A stretch of 64,000 nt of DNA from Branchiostoma floridae. Lineage: Eukaryota; Chordata; Leptocardii; Amphioxiformes; Branchiostomatidae. The notes beneath the pieces were generated by a model. It ran no database searches. It had not been told where the DNA came from and saw only the letters and a list, made by a program, of their open reading frames with translations. The position numbers and the translations under genes are program-made. The stretch's first letter is position 1. Each line of letters opens with the position of its first letter. Below are positions 50,601 to 60,714 of this stretch, piece by piece. The stretch covers positions 21,374,191 to 21,438,190 of the forward strand of contig NC_049986.1 of the NCBI RefSeq assembly GCF_000003815.2, written 5' to 3'.

Positions 50601-53600
50601 GTAGGCATTGTATGAAACACTATGTGCTGGATATGAGAAGTGGTTCCACACTAGCAGCTTCACTGACAAAGAATGTGGCGTTCTCACACCATTGTGCTTT
50701 AGTGAAGCGTAACTTTTCAGCCATGAGAAGTTGTGAAATGCCGGCGGTTTGGAAGTTATTTAGGAGAAATGGGGCGTACGCCCGCCCGGCACGGCGCAAG
50801 CAGCGCCTTTAGTGCGGGTCGGAATGGGAAACATTTCCCGCTTATAGCGACAAACGCGCCACGAAAATCCTCCTCGTGCCAATTCCATAGGAAGTGCGAC
50901 AGTGAGCGATAGATCTAACCAATCTTCAGGGTCGTTAATTCCTGAAATATCCGAGGCCGGCCAGAAAAGGGCCATTCCGGGGTCGTAGGCAGGACATATC
51001 CCCCCCATTTGGGACATCTGTACTGTGATACATGCCATTTCCTTTCTTAACAACCCATCCCAACTTTGGGCACATTAGAAGTCGGGGGGTAAAGTGCTTT
51101 TGTGGTAGGCATTTAATCCAGGCAATCCTTTTAGCAAGGCACGGCACAAGGTCCAAACTGTTATGAAATGTGTGCGTTGACACAGCAGAAAATAGCACAA
51201 CTTGTCCAGAATTATTCAGAATTCTACAGCAATACTTCCAACTTCTGTATCTTAGTCTTACACAGGCTGGATTGGTTAATTTTTTTGTCCTATACACTTA
51301 ACATCTTTTCGGTTGCAGTATTTAGATGAAGTGAAGTTGCTTGTTTCTTTGCATGCTTTTGTGAGGATGAAACGCAAGTCTAACATATTTTTACTAAATC
51401 CCTGTTACCAAACAAATACTAATCTGCTGCAAAAAGGCTACTTCAGCTGGGAGAAGGATAAGTAAGAAGTGTAGACGAATGTATTTACCAGGATCACAGT
51501 CATCAATGTTGACTGAGCAGAGCTCGCCTGCGAAGCCCGTGAGACAGTCGCAGCGGAAGTCTCCCTCCAGGTTGACGCAGGGTGCGCCGTTCTTACAGGG
51601 GTTGGACTGGCACTCGTTAATGTCATCAGCACACGTCTCACCTGTGGTGATGATATGGGAAAGGAAACATTGTAAGTTGTACTTTGGATAGGTTTTGGAG
51701 ACACCGCGAGTTGTGGACATATACAGAAAAAGAAATTACTTTTTGTACTGGTTGGTTTCAAAAGTAATGTCATAAGCACACGTTTCACCTGCAATAATAT
51801 GGGAAAGGAAACATTGTAAGTTGTACTTTGGACAGGTTTTGGAGAGAGCAAGTGGTGGAAACATACAGAAAAGGAAATTACTGTTTATGAATCAATTTCA
51901 GATGACTATGTACTGGTTGGTTTAAAAAGCAATACAACTTGAGTTGACATCAATCAAGACTAAACTGACAAAGTATAAATCTTCTGAAGACCAGCTTAGG
52001 AAAATGCATTCTTTCTTGACTCCAACTTTTTGCAACAATAGGCCACTTTTAAGAGAAAATTTGTCAATAAGAGGTAATAATCTAACCCTGAAGGTCCATG
52101 TATGTAGAGAAAACACAACCAGGTAGTTTACCTTCAAACCCATCCGCACAGTTGCAGGTAAAAGTCTGGTAGTCGGCTGAGGGGATACAGGCGCCCGAGT
52201 TTTCGCAGGGGTTGGGGCGGCAGGGCGCTAGCTCCGTCTGGCAGTTGGTTCCCACGAAGGGAAGGTCGCAGTCACACACGTAGTTGTTGACACCGTCCAG
52301 ACACCGGCCACCATTCTGGCAGGGGTTGCTGGCACACTCGTCCGTGTTGATATCGCAGTTAACACCTGTGGAAACACACGTACGGGTATTTATTTACTTG
52401 TTGGGATTTACTACATTTGTGGAGGGATTGACATATCAGGTGTTATTTCTGTATACCATCTAGGAGACCAGACTGTAGGAATTGATCCACTCACACTAGG
52501 AAGGACTCTTTCAACGGTTGTGTTTGAGAGAAACAACAAGAGCATGTTGGAAGAACCCTCCACCCATACAAAAAGATTAAGGGTCCTTCCAGGTGTGAGT
52601 GGATCAAACCGTACAGTCCTATCTTCTACTTACTCATTCATTATACAAAACCTATCAGTTATGCCTAAAGATTACCAACACACCTATAGTGTACTGGTTA
52701 TGCAAAACAAATAAACATACATTTTTACAATGTCTTACTCTTCAAGAGTACACACAGAAAGGTACACAATATCAGCAGTCGACAGGAAGCACACATTACC
52801 TTCGTATCCTGGGAGACACTGGCACTCGTATCTCCCAATGCCATCGTCACACTGCCCCTCGTGCTGACAGGGGTTAGAGGCACACTCGTCAATGTTCACG
52901 TCACAGTTCTTCCCTTCGTAACCGGTTTCACATGTACAGGTGTAATCATTGATTCCATCCTAAAATAGGGAGAAAAACAAGATTTTAACATTTTATCTAA
53001 CTTGTGTATGTACTTTCTTCATCTTCATGTGTATAGTAAAACAATGCTACCATCACTGCTTTTTTGTATTGTGGATCTACTTTCTTGGTGAAAAGATGAT
53101 GTCTAAGAAAACAAGATTCCCTCAGTAGTTGTCCTACCTGAAAATCTACCACTACCCCACTAGTACACTAAATCTAATTCAAATTGCATTTGTTGCAGGG
53201 TAAGCAACAGGGAGAAATTAATCATCTGAGTTTTATACATTTCATTTATATGTTTTTTGACATTTAAAAAAAATCTAGACACTAAAATACAACAAAAAGT
53301 ACCATTTATTTGGTTAAGAGAATACAGAAGAGCCACGTCTCACCTGGCATGTGCCGTGAGCACAGGGACTGCTCTCACACTCGTTAACGTTGGAGTAACA
53401 CAGCTGGTCGTGGTAACCGGGCGGACACTCGCAGCTGAAGGCGTTCACCAGGTCGTGACAGATCCCGCCATTGTGGCAGGGAGAGGAGGCACACTCATCA
53501 ATCTCCCGCTCGCAATTATTACCTGAAAAAGATAGTTCAGATGTCAATATCTTCCTTAAAAACACTTTTAAGACCTTTCCGTGTACAGTGGCAGTGCCCA

Positions 53601-56600
53601 TCTACATTTCAGTCCTAGAGCTGCACAGGACAAAGGTACAAGAAGAGGTTACTAAACTGGTAGTGAGTGGAGAGTATTCTTAGAAGTGCTGACGGCTAAG
53701 CATCTATCACAAATAAAACAAGCTTGGTTGATCAAACTCCTGCATCAAGACAGCATGGCTTGGAAGTATCTCGAATGGGCTGGTTCTTACCTTCGTAGCC
53801 CCCGTCGCACTGACAGGTGTAGTCGTTCAGGCCATCCTGACAGACCCCATGGACACACAGGTTCCCAGTGCAGTCGTCTTGGTTCACCTCACAGTTAGAC
53901 CCTGCGCATAAGGTGGAGGAAAAATCAGTAAGATGCTCTCTACATGCTCTTTACAATGTCACATAATGTCAGGAATAGACTTAGAAGAGATGTGAGTACC
54001 AAAGAAACTAGTAAGAGTGACTTGAAATTACCAACAAATTTTTCAACTCTCCAGATTTTTTAAAGTTAGTAAAATGATAATAGAAATGGATGTCTATGCA
54101 CAAGGAAGTCATGTTCTTACAGTGATATTGCAAACAGAATAACAGTATAACTAGTTCATTGTCAGGCTTTTCATGTGGTAATATTTACAGTTTACAAAAA
54201 TATGAACACAAATTTAGCTTTTAATTGTATGAACTGAGAGAAGCTGAACCTTACCAGATGTTCCAGCCAGGCAGTTGCAGCGATATCCATTCACAAGATC
54301 CTCGCACGTGCCGCCATTCTGACAGGGATCGCTGTCACACTCATCTACCGGGGACTCACACAGGGGGCCGTTGTACCCCGGCTCACACGAACACGTAAAC
54401 GAAGCCACGCCATCAACGCAGGTGCCGTGCTGACACTGATTAGACTGGCAGTCGTCAATGTTTAGCTCGCAGTCGGTGCCGGTAAAACCTTCCAAGCAGG
54501 TGCACGCGTACGTGGTCACCAAGTCAGAGCAGTGCGCCCCGTTGCGGCACGGCCCGCTCGCACACTCATTGATGTTGTTTTCGCAAGTCGTGCCCTCGAA
54601 GCCCGGGTCACACTCGCACTCGTACTTGTTGATGCCGTCCCTACAGAGACCGTTGAGGCAAGGGGAGCTTGCGCACTCGTCGACGTCAGTCTCGCAAAGG
54701 TCCCCGGCGAATCCCGGCATGCAGGCGCAGCGAAACTCGCCGATGTCGTCGATACACGTGCCCTGGTTCTGGCACGGGTTGGAAGCGCACTCGTTGATGT
54801 TCACCTCGCAACGGTCGCCGGTGAACCCGTCGGTACACGTACAGGTGAAGGAACCTGGGACGTTGTTGCACTCTCCGTCGTGCTCACAAGGGTTCTCCCC
54901 CAGCGCGCACTCGTCTATGTCCTGCATGCACAGCTGACCCTCGTAGCCGTCAGGACAGGTGCAGATGGGCTGACCGTTGACAGGATTGGTGTCACAGATC
55001 GCACCCTCGTTGCAGGGGCTACTCTCACAGGCATCGTCCAGATGGCACAGAAGACCTGCACAAAAATAAAAACGTCATCCATTTGAGTTAGCTTCCATCA
55101 AATAGGTGTAGAATAACTCTTTGCTCCGAAGCAACTATCCCTTTAATAATACCTGCAATATTGAGACCAGAGCAACACTATCGTATTTGACAGTAAATAG
55201 TATCCTTAGGTTGGTGAATCACTGTTTGAAAAAGCTTTTGGTGCATAACCAGTATATTATCATCAGCCATGAAGAAGAACAAGTCAGTGCTGCACTGAGG
55301 AAATTACAGACAGTCACTGAAACATCTGTTAGTGATTATACATATATACATATGTATATATCTCTTTATATATTGTTTGGGTGTTAAGAACTTTGTTGAA
55401 CAGATATGGCTAAAACCTCACCTGTCTTTCCAGGTGCACATTCGCACATGAAGAACCCCACACGGTCGTGACAGGTGGCCCCGTTGAAGCATGCAGCCGA
55501 GGCGCAGTCATCGAAGTTCTCGCTGCAATCGTCGCCGATCCACCCGTTCACGCACACGCAGCTGTAACCCCCCACGGTGTTGTGGCACGTTCCGCTGTTC
55601 AAGCAGATGTTTGGGGACTGCATGCATTCATCCACATCCTCATTGCAGTATCGACCTGGACAATAAAAACAAAATTTATTAATTGCACAAAATTAATAAA
55701 AACATGTGCCGCATAATAACTGATGCTCAGAGAACTGCTGATCTACATGTAGCAAGGTGATTTGTTTCAGGCTCAAATAATAGAGAAAAAAGACACATAG
55801 TATTACTAGTGTGTGTTCAATATCTTCGACTTAAAAGTTGAGAAATCTCATCCTGTGAAGTCCCTGGTACACCACTCCTTTGCGATTCATCTAGGCTTCA
55901 CTAAGAAGAAAGTTTGAACTGCAGAAACTTTAGTCTTTCAGGGTGCTGCTGACCACAGCCTACTTCCTATTTCCTTCCTATTAGCTCACATTTTAATACA
56001 GGGCAAGGCTGTCAACAGCAAAGGTCAGGGGTTAGGTGATACAGACATGCTGATCCTGGCACAGCCTCATGCCAGGGGAACTCTACCTCCCCACTGGGGA
56101 CATGGGCCGACCCAGTGCTGTCACAACCCACTACTGTAAGTGTAAATGCAGAAATGTTCACTGTGGTTTTATGTTCACGGTTTTCGTAGTGGCCACTTCA
56201 CCGCGAATTTTTTGGAACTTATTCCAAGGCAGTAAGAGACTACAGTGCGTGGTCCAACCTCGAACTTAAAACCACCGTGGACAGTCCTTTCTCCCACTAC
56301 CGAGAAATTAAATCCCCATGAACTTTTACAGTATCAGCAGATCCTGGGGACTTGTGCCAACCCAGCGCTGTCACAATCCACCATCACCAGATACTGGGAC
56401 ACGCTCCAATGACTCTTAACTTACTTTGATTGTCCCTTACCTTATGACTAAGGCCCAATCTAGACACAGTTTTTCCTGACATGTCCGCAGATGTCACAAC
56501 TACCTCCCCACTGGGGACTTGGGCGGACCCAGCGCCGTCACAATCCACTATCAGTAGATACTGAGACACACTCCGATGACTCTTAACTTACTTTGATTGT

Positions 56601-59600
56601 CCCTTGCCTTATGACTACCACTTGACCAGGGCCAATACACAGAGGAGTCCATATGACAGGAGAGAAAATTGGCCAATAACTTGGCACTGACCCTGGGACA
56701 ATGAGGTCAACTTTTGGAACTGGATGGCCCTTGCTGCCCATAACAATGTGATATAGGGTGCATTTTCACAAATAACTGTCAAAAGTTGGAGAAGCAATTT
56801 TTGACTTGAGGTCCCAAATGACCAGCCTAGCAGTTCAACTATAAAGATGAGAGTTACAAAATTGAATATGTTTTGTTTTCATACTTTTCATGTACAAGTT
56901 GGAATCAAAAGTTAGCAGGAATGAAAATTTTTTGTAACAAAACAACAGTTTTAGTGATGGACTTACATTTCCTTGAAAATCTAGAGGATCTAGATATGGG
57001 ACTATTTTTTTCTCTCTGAAAGGTCGCTTGCCTAGTCCACAATCAATTTCATGTAGATAGAATTTTTCTTCTGCATCACCCAAAAAAAGGCAACTATTCC
57101 CCTGAAAACCTGCTTAAAACTTTGTTGTTCAGCATTTTTCTTTCTGAGAAAAAAATATTAACAAATGCCCCCTCCCTGCCCCTAAGGTGACTCTGTAGCC
57201 AGGTCCTGCTACAATATGATGAATGCCTCGCACCTGTTCAACAGCCCTAGCCATGAACCTCACTGTGAAGGGTTAAGTCCCCTGGTAACCTCCAGTCACC
57301 CTCTCAGGCCATTATTTTCCCTGGCCTGTCACAGCCAGGGGTGCTCAAATTGAATCTGATGCCTCTCCTACAGAGCAATTTGGACCAGGAGAGACTCCAA
57401 CTGCCACTAGAGGCACTTGCCGTGAAGGGAGGTCGGGCCCAATTTCAACTGGGGGCAGCCAGACACTTTCAACAATGCCCTAACTCCAGAAACTGCCTGC
57501 TCCCTAACTTCTGCTAATCGCTCCCAAGGCGAAGGTCTGCATAATTGGAGTCGTTTCAAAGTTCCAGGGTCTGAGTTGACGGCTGGTCACCTGAATAGTA
57601 CCTGATGGAATGCCTCTGTGTCACGTTGGCCATGCATACGTTGCCCAGCGACATTTTTGGTGTTTCAGGCAATGCTTATTAGCCATAGCTGTACAAAATA
57701 CAGCTGTTGTCTCGACAGAAGGAATTTCTAAACAATCCACAACAGCCTATATTGTTGCTGTTACAACTTGTAAATCTTCTTTTAGAGTAACTTGTTGAAT
57801 CTTAGAGACACTGTTTCAAAGATTGTATAAGATTTACATGCTTGTGATGTAAGACCTGCAGTTAAAAAGGAAGCAGCAAGGGGGAGCTTTAGAGGACCAT
57901 CTTTTTTGGGTAGAAAACCAGAAATCCTCCAAATTGTACATGCCTTTTTGTAAATTTGTGTTATCAAATCTAACTCACAGTCCTACAAAAAAATTAGTTG
58001 CATCACATAACCTTTCTACTAAAACTTGGCTGAGGCATGATAAAGGTAGAGAAATACATACAACAGCTATTGTGGGTGTAAAAGGGAAGAAAGAAAAGAC
58101 AGCTCCCTTACCTGCCCACTGACTGGGACATGTGCATGTGTACTCGTTCACTCCATCTACACAGGCAGCTCCGTTCTCACAAAGATGGTCCACGCAGTCA
58201 TCCACGTTCACCTCACAGTCGTCTCCAGTAAAACCTGAACAGAACAGAAAACACAAGTTTGTAAGTACACAAGATCAACAAGACTAGATCTATTGACTTT
58301 GTAGTCTGTGTAACACAAACTCTGCTGTCCAGGGCTGTAATTGGCCCCTTCTAGGAGGCTGGCAGATGTTGGGCGGGCTGCTATAAATGAGATTTAATCA
58401 GGCTATTGACCATGGATTAACAGAAAAAGGCCACTTAAAACTTGTCTATGGACCAATTTTTCTTTATTTCCCAAGAACAAACATGCACATGTGCTTGTTC
58501 TTACTGGCAAAATTTCCTATACTTGCTACTGTAAAAACAACAATAGACTACAATATTAAGACGAATGCAATGGCTGAATTTTTCTTCAGTTCGTCCCAAA
58601 TATAAAGCATTAAGGCTTCCCAGGACAAAATCAATACCCAGGCATGGCTCTCCAGTGCAGTAATTGGTATAACAGACAAGTATCTCTGTCCCTGACAATT
58701 GAGAAGTCGTTCTTCAATTTGTAGGGTCTAATGGACCCAGAGTGGGTGTAATTGGGGGTCACTTCAACAATGTGACCTCAGGGATGACCCTGCGATAAGA
58801 ATTTATTGGATGACAAAACAGATAGCTACATATTCTAGTTACAATGTTACATATCCTAGTTTTGCAGAAATGAAGAGGTAAAGAATGCGGTTGATATACA
58901 GTATTCCTTTTTTGTTGTGTAATTTCAAGAATAGTGTATTTGTTATCTAGACTGACTTTATATCAATCATTAATTAGCTAACAGAACGATATAAAGATTG
59001 ACAAGGAGTTGATTTTTCAAACATGCAAACCAAGTGGACTTGCAATTTTGAAGGATCATAGAAAGGTTTAGAAAGTTAAAGAGCAAAATTACTTAGTAAG
59101 CATAGAAAATTACAGAGAAATTCTATGGAGCGTTTTTTTCAAAAAGTTGGCCGAAAAGTATAATTTCCAATTAAAGTTCTCTCCAAAGCAAAGCAATGTA
59201 GCCATAATGCTTCGTCCCTAGTGCCAAAAGAAATGCTTTGCAAAGTGAAAGTGGCTGTTTTCACTTTCTATCACATCAGTGTTCCTCAGCTTTAGGGTCT
59301 TGGGTACTTTCTGAGCCAAGGAAGTCCACCCAGGAATGTCGGGGTGTCGAAGTTGGACATTCTGGAATGTTGGCGGCATGCGAGGATTGCCAACAGACTT
59401 GGCAAAACGGCAAAATGGTGCTACTTTTCGCTGGTGGAACGTGGTTATGTTTTCAGGCTTTTATTTGTGAGCATCGTTGTCACTTTCTGTCAGTATGTTC
59501 TTAGACTTGTTATCTGGTCAGATTGGGGAACCTAACAATAGCAGTTCAGTAGAAGCCAGTTAATTGCACAACGGACTAATGCACACTTCTGTTAACTTTG

Positions 59601-60714
59601 GATAACTTTTCTTGCATGAAATAGGCAGGCAAATAGGCTGTGCAATTGAACAGCTTCTATTGTATCAGGAATCACAGAAACACACTCACACATACACAAT
59701 TTCTTGAAGCTCACCTGACATGCAGTGGCACACGTACTCATACGTGTCCACAGATTCGCACGTCCCTCCGTGTTGGCACGGCGACGGGGAGCACGGTATG
59801 TACTCCTCCTCGCATAGCGTGCCCGTGTGCTCCTTCGGACAACTACAGGTGAACGACCCCATCGTGTTCGAGCACTGCCCGCCGTTCTGGCAGGGATTGG
59901 TCCCCGCGCACTCGTCGATGTCGCTCTGGCAGGTGCTCCCCTCGAAGCCGCCCAGACAGGTGCAGGTGTAGCCGCTCTCCGAGGACGTGCACGTGCCGCC
60001 ATTCTTACAGGGCTGGCTGTAGCAGTGCTCAACTACGTCACACGTATCACCTGGCAAGAAAGGATATTAAGTATTGTTATTTTCAGGTGTACAACACTGA
60101 GCAGCCTAATAACAAACCAACAACCAACAATGTCCATACACAGTATTTTAGCAGTGAGCGTGAAATAAAAACTTACAAACACATAAAAACGCATACATGC
60201 ACATAAATGTGCACACAGTGATACACACACACACCAAGACACACACACACACAGACAAACACACATACACACACAGAGAATTTCTTTCGCACAATCTAAA
60301 CAAGAAAAAAAGTAAGTTGATAACACTGCATTGCGTACCTGTATATCCTGGTTGACAGTTACACTGGTAGTCATCTATGGTAATGAGCTCACACAAACAC
60401 ACACACAAAAACGCGCTCACAGAATTTTTGGACAATCTTTTAGTCTATAGCACAGCATACCTGTATATCCTGGCTGGCAGTTACACTGGTAGTCGTCTAT
60501 GGTAATGAGTTCGCAGGTTCCTCCGTTATTGCACGGGTTGGTCACACAGGGGTTGTCCACCACGGTGAGGCAGATCACGTCGGTGTAGCCCAGGGGACAG
60601 TCGCAGGACCACGTGGCGTTGTCGTGCACCACGCAGGTCCCTCCGTGGCGGCAAGGGTTGCTGGCGCAGGGGTCAACCTCCTGGCAGTACTCGCCCACCC
60701 AGCCATCTCTACAT
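37199..60714 (-). CDS. Notch: Notch receptor (29 exons, 5' end missing)
   Basis: Single-pass receptor for Delta/Serrate-type ligands; cleavage releases an intracellular domain that acts with CSL and Mastermind in the nucleus. Exons (minus strand, 5' to 3'): 60714-60461, 60050-59715, 58234-58112, 55655-55422, 55055-54255, 53901-53791, 53522-53344, 52959-52800, 52365-52132, 51641-51489, 49879-49651, 49104-48903, 48407-48254, 47905-47588, 47175-46838, 46480-46177, 45918-45863, 45554-45361, 44933-44731, 44318-44147, 43806-43655, 42972-42735, 42021-41904, 41350-41143, 40574-40425, 40050-39899, 39576-39429, 39111-39014, 38632-37199. They sum to 7,453 bp, i.e. one base plus 2,483 codons plus stop, with no internal stop. 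Order: end of EGF1, EGF2-36, three LNRs, heterodimerisation domain, transmembrane segment, RAM, ankyrin repeats, PEST. The EGF count equals that of vertebrate Notch1. The signal peptide and the first part of EGF1 are not in the exons found. Confidence 0.95.
39014..39111 (-). CDS. Notch: Notch exon: ankyrin repeat
   Basis: 98 bp. [20 protein letters not shown], then [13 protein letters not shown]. Donor after AAG, joining EETPLFLA in frame. Confidence 0.94.
39429..39576 (-). CDS. Notch: Notch exon: ankyrin repeat
   Basis: [19 protein letters not shown] ... [16 protein letters not shown] ... [12 protein letters not shown]; highly conserved with vertebrate Notch ankyrin repeats. Confidence 0.95.
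39899..40050 (-). CDS. Notch: Notch exon: ankyrin repeats
   Basis: [20 protein letters not shown], then [20 protein letters not shown] and [10 protein letters not shown]; the ankyrin consensus is clear. Confidence 0.95.
40425..40574 (-). CDS. Notch: Notch exon: first ankyrin repeat
   Basis: [17 protein letters not shown], an acidic insert (DQEDGEDES), then [20 protein letters not shown]. Confidence 0.95.
41143..41350 (-). CDS. Notch: Notch exon: RAM-ankyrin linker and start of ankyrin domain
   Basis: Ends with [14 protein letters not shown] leading into DGLTPLM; includes [16 protein letters not shown], a signature conserved with vertebrate Notch. Confidence 0.94.
41904..42021 (-). CDS. Notch: Notch exon: post-RAM linker
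   Basis: [19 protein letters not shown] ... [17 protein letters not shown]. Acidic, ending in a basic KRMK. Acceptor gtttttag. Confidence 0.9.
42735..42972 (-). CDS. Notch: Notch exon: transmembrane segment and RAM domain
   Basis: [14 protein letters not shown], then a hydrophobic helix [20 protein letters not shown] and stop-transfer TTKRRR. By analogy gamma-secretase would cut at the G-V bond of [14 protein letters not shown] is the CSL-binding RAM motif (LWFPEGF in vertebrates). A second basic run [11 protein letters not shown] follows. Confidence 0.95.
43002..43219. repeat. Two-copy ~109-bp tandem duplication in Notch intron
   Basis: ggtctagtccagtcctggcc ... gtggaacacagttgtgtgat occurs twice in the intron between the heterodimerisation and transmembrane exons. 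Confidence 0.9.
43655..43806 (-). CDS. Notch: Notch exon: heterodimerisation domain, C-terminal half
   Basis: [20 protein letters not shown] ... [15 protein letters not shown] ... YPVKSLYS. Conserved cysteine pair; the S2 metalloprotease site lies near its end by homology. Confidence 0.94.
44147..44318 (-). CDS. Notch: Notch exon: heterodimerisation domain with furin-like S1 site
   Basis: [31 protein letters not shown], then [18 protein letters not shown] fits a furin (S1) cleavage site. The S1 loop is much shorter than in human Notch1. Confidence 0.93.
44731..44933 (-). CDS. Notch: Notch exon: LNR-C and start of heterodimerisation domain
   Basis: [34 protein letters not shown] (calcium-binding LNR pattern), then [26 protein letters not shown]. 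Confidence 0.94.
45361..45554 (-). CDS. Notch: Notch exon: end of LNR-A, LNR-B
   Basis: [18 protein letters not shown], then [20 protein letters not shown] and ECFYDGRDC: two DG.DC signatures. Confidence 0.94.
45863..45918 (-). CDS. Notch: Notch exon: start of LNR-A (56 bp)
   Basis: [19 protein letters not shown]. It was found by frame demands: it joins IPPHIG upstream and EECNIHEC downstream in frame and supplies the missing first half of LNR-A. Confidence 0.9.
46177..46480 (-). CDS. Notch: Notch exon: EGF34 end, EGF35, EGF36 and linker to LNR
   Basis: [20 protein letters not shown] ... [14 protein letters not shown] ... [10 protein letters not shown], then a linker [13 protein letters not shown] before the LNRs. 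Confidence 0.94.
46838..47175 (-). CDS. Notch: Notch exon: EGF31 end, EGF32-34
   Basis: [41 protein letters not shown]. Three EGF frameworks, the second calcium-binding type (DVNEC). Confidence 0.95.
47588..47905 (-). CDS. Notch: Notch exon: EGF29 end, EGF30, EGF31
   Basis: [51 protein letters not shown]. The [11 protein letters not shown] start parallels the unusual long first loop of vertebrate EGF29. Confidence 0.95.
48254..48407 (-). CDS. Notch: Notch exon: EGF28 and start of EGF29
   Basis: [17 protein letters not shown] ... [17 protein letters not shown]. Of two possible acceptors, the one at ggttacag is preferred because it keeps normal inter-EGF spacing. Confidence 0.9.
48903..49104 (-). 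CDS. Notch: Notch exon: EGF26 (most), EGF27
   Basis: [45 protein letters not shown]. The upstream acceptor (ccatgacag) is chosen because it supplies the second cysteine of EGF26. Confidence 0.92.
49651..49879 (-). CDS. Notch: Notch exon: EGF24, EGF25, start of EGF26
   Basis: [42 protein letters not shown]. Confidence 0.94.
50085..50660. repeat. ~185-bp tandem repeat, about three copies, in Notch intron
   Basis: Words cttttgcagcagcctttgta, ttaaaggttaaaagttttac and gaaaagggcaggtaacatct recur with a spacing of roughly 185 bp. Confidence 0.85.
51489..51641 (-). CDS. Notch: Notch exon: EGF22 end, EGF23, start of EGF24
   Basis: [20 protein letters not shown] ... [16 protein letters not shown]. 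Confidence 0.95.
51767..51870 (-). pseudogene. Duplicated edge of the EGF23 exon
   Basis: 147 bp upstream (in gene sense) of the real exon start, the block gggaaaggaaacattgtaag and its neighbours repeat. Included is a degenerate copy of the acceptor and first ~22 bases of the exon (gtgaaacgtgtgcttatgac against gtgagacgtgtgctgatgac). Confidence 0.75.
52132..52365 (-). CDS. Notch: Notch exon: EGF20 end, EGF21, EGF22
   Basis: [37 protein letters not shown]. The APC form of EGF22 is the same deviation seen in vertebrate Notch EGF22. Confidence 0.95.
52800..52959 (-). CDS. Notch: Notch exon: second half of EGF19, EGF20
   Basis: [36 protein letters not shown]. Acceptor ccctattttag, phase 0. Confidence 0.94.
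53344..53522 (-). CDS. Notch: Notch exon: EGF17 end, EGF18, first half of EGF19
   Basis: [20 protein letters not shown] ... [15 protein letters not shown], ending in phase 0. Confidence 0.94.
53791..53901 (-). CDS. Notch: Notch exon: EGF16 end, EGF17
   Basis: 111 bp. [18 protein letters not shown] ... [12 protein letters not shown]. Too short to stand out as a frame but bounded by clean splice sites and in frame both sides. Confidence 0.92.
54255..55055 (-). CDS. Notch: Notch exon: EGF9 end, EGF10-16 including the ligand-binding EGF11-12
   Basis: 801 bp, the largest EGF exon. It starts [17 protein letters not shown] (as vertebrate EGF10). EGF11 is [18 protein letters not shown] and EGF12 is [19 protein letters not shown]12 keeps the O-fucose consensus CQNQGTC and a calcium-binding start, both known to matter for ligand binding. 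Confidence 0.96.
55422..55655 (-). CDS. Notch: Notch exon: EGF7 end, EGF8, EGF9
   Basis: [57 protein letters not shown]8 retains CLNSGTC, an O-fucose consensus. Confidence 0.96.
56085..56620. repeat. Tandemly repeated intron block interrupted by a MITE
   Basis: The ccactggggacatgggcc ... gctgtcacaacccac block and the following ctcttaacttactttgattg recur two to three times. One copy is split by the element at 56,134. Confidence 0.7.
56134..56331. mobile_element. TA-flanked MITE (copy 2)
   Basis: Begins ctgtaagtgtaaatgcag, ends cttttacag, flanked by TA. Reverse-complement relative of 27,251-27,441 (shared gcagtaagagactac, gtggccacttcaccgcgaa). More diverged at its ends. Confidence 0.7.
56640..58111. 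other. Notch intron, nothing recognised
   Basis: Part of the ~2.5 kb intron between the EGF7 and EGF8 exons. No exon-like or structured repeat signal seen. Confidence 0.5.
58112..58234 (-). CDS. Notch: Notch exon: EGF6 end, EGF7
   Basis: [18 protein letters not shown] ... [13 protein letters not shown]. Clean splice sites at both ends; frame joins CMSG before and RYCNED after. Confidence 0.95.
58235..59714. other. Notch intron, nothing recognised
   Basis: AT-rich intron of about 1.5 kb without exon-like segments. Confidence 0.5.
59715..60050 (-). CDS. Notch: Notch exon: EGF3 end, EGF4-6
   Basis: [55 protein letters not shown]. The [10 protein letters not shown] form of EGF6 matches vertebrate Notch (YVPCSPSPC). 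Confidence 0.96.
60180..60285. repeat. CA-rich microsatellite in Notch intron
   Basis: Irregular (ac)n and acacac-rich tract. Confidence 0.85.
60338..60390 (-). pseudogene. Duplicated 3' end of the EGF2-3 exon
   Basis: 53 bases with four differences from 60,461-60,513, including the gtacg donor. It would encode the [18 protein letters not shown] piece of EGF3. It lacks a good 5' boundary of its own because the upstream side is a GT microsatellite. Confidence 0.8.
60461..60714 (-). CDS. Notch: Notch exon: EGF1 end, EGF2, EGF3
   Basis: [16 protein letters not shown] ... [20 protein letters not shown] ... [17 protein letters not shown]. It enters after cctccacag in phase 2, with one base completing a split codon, and needs an upstream exon carrying the first cysteines of EGF1. 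Confidence 0.94.
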
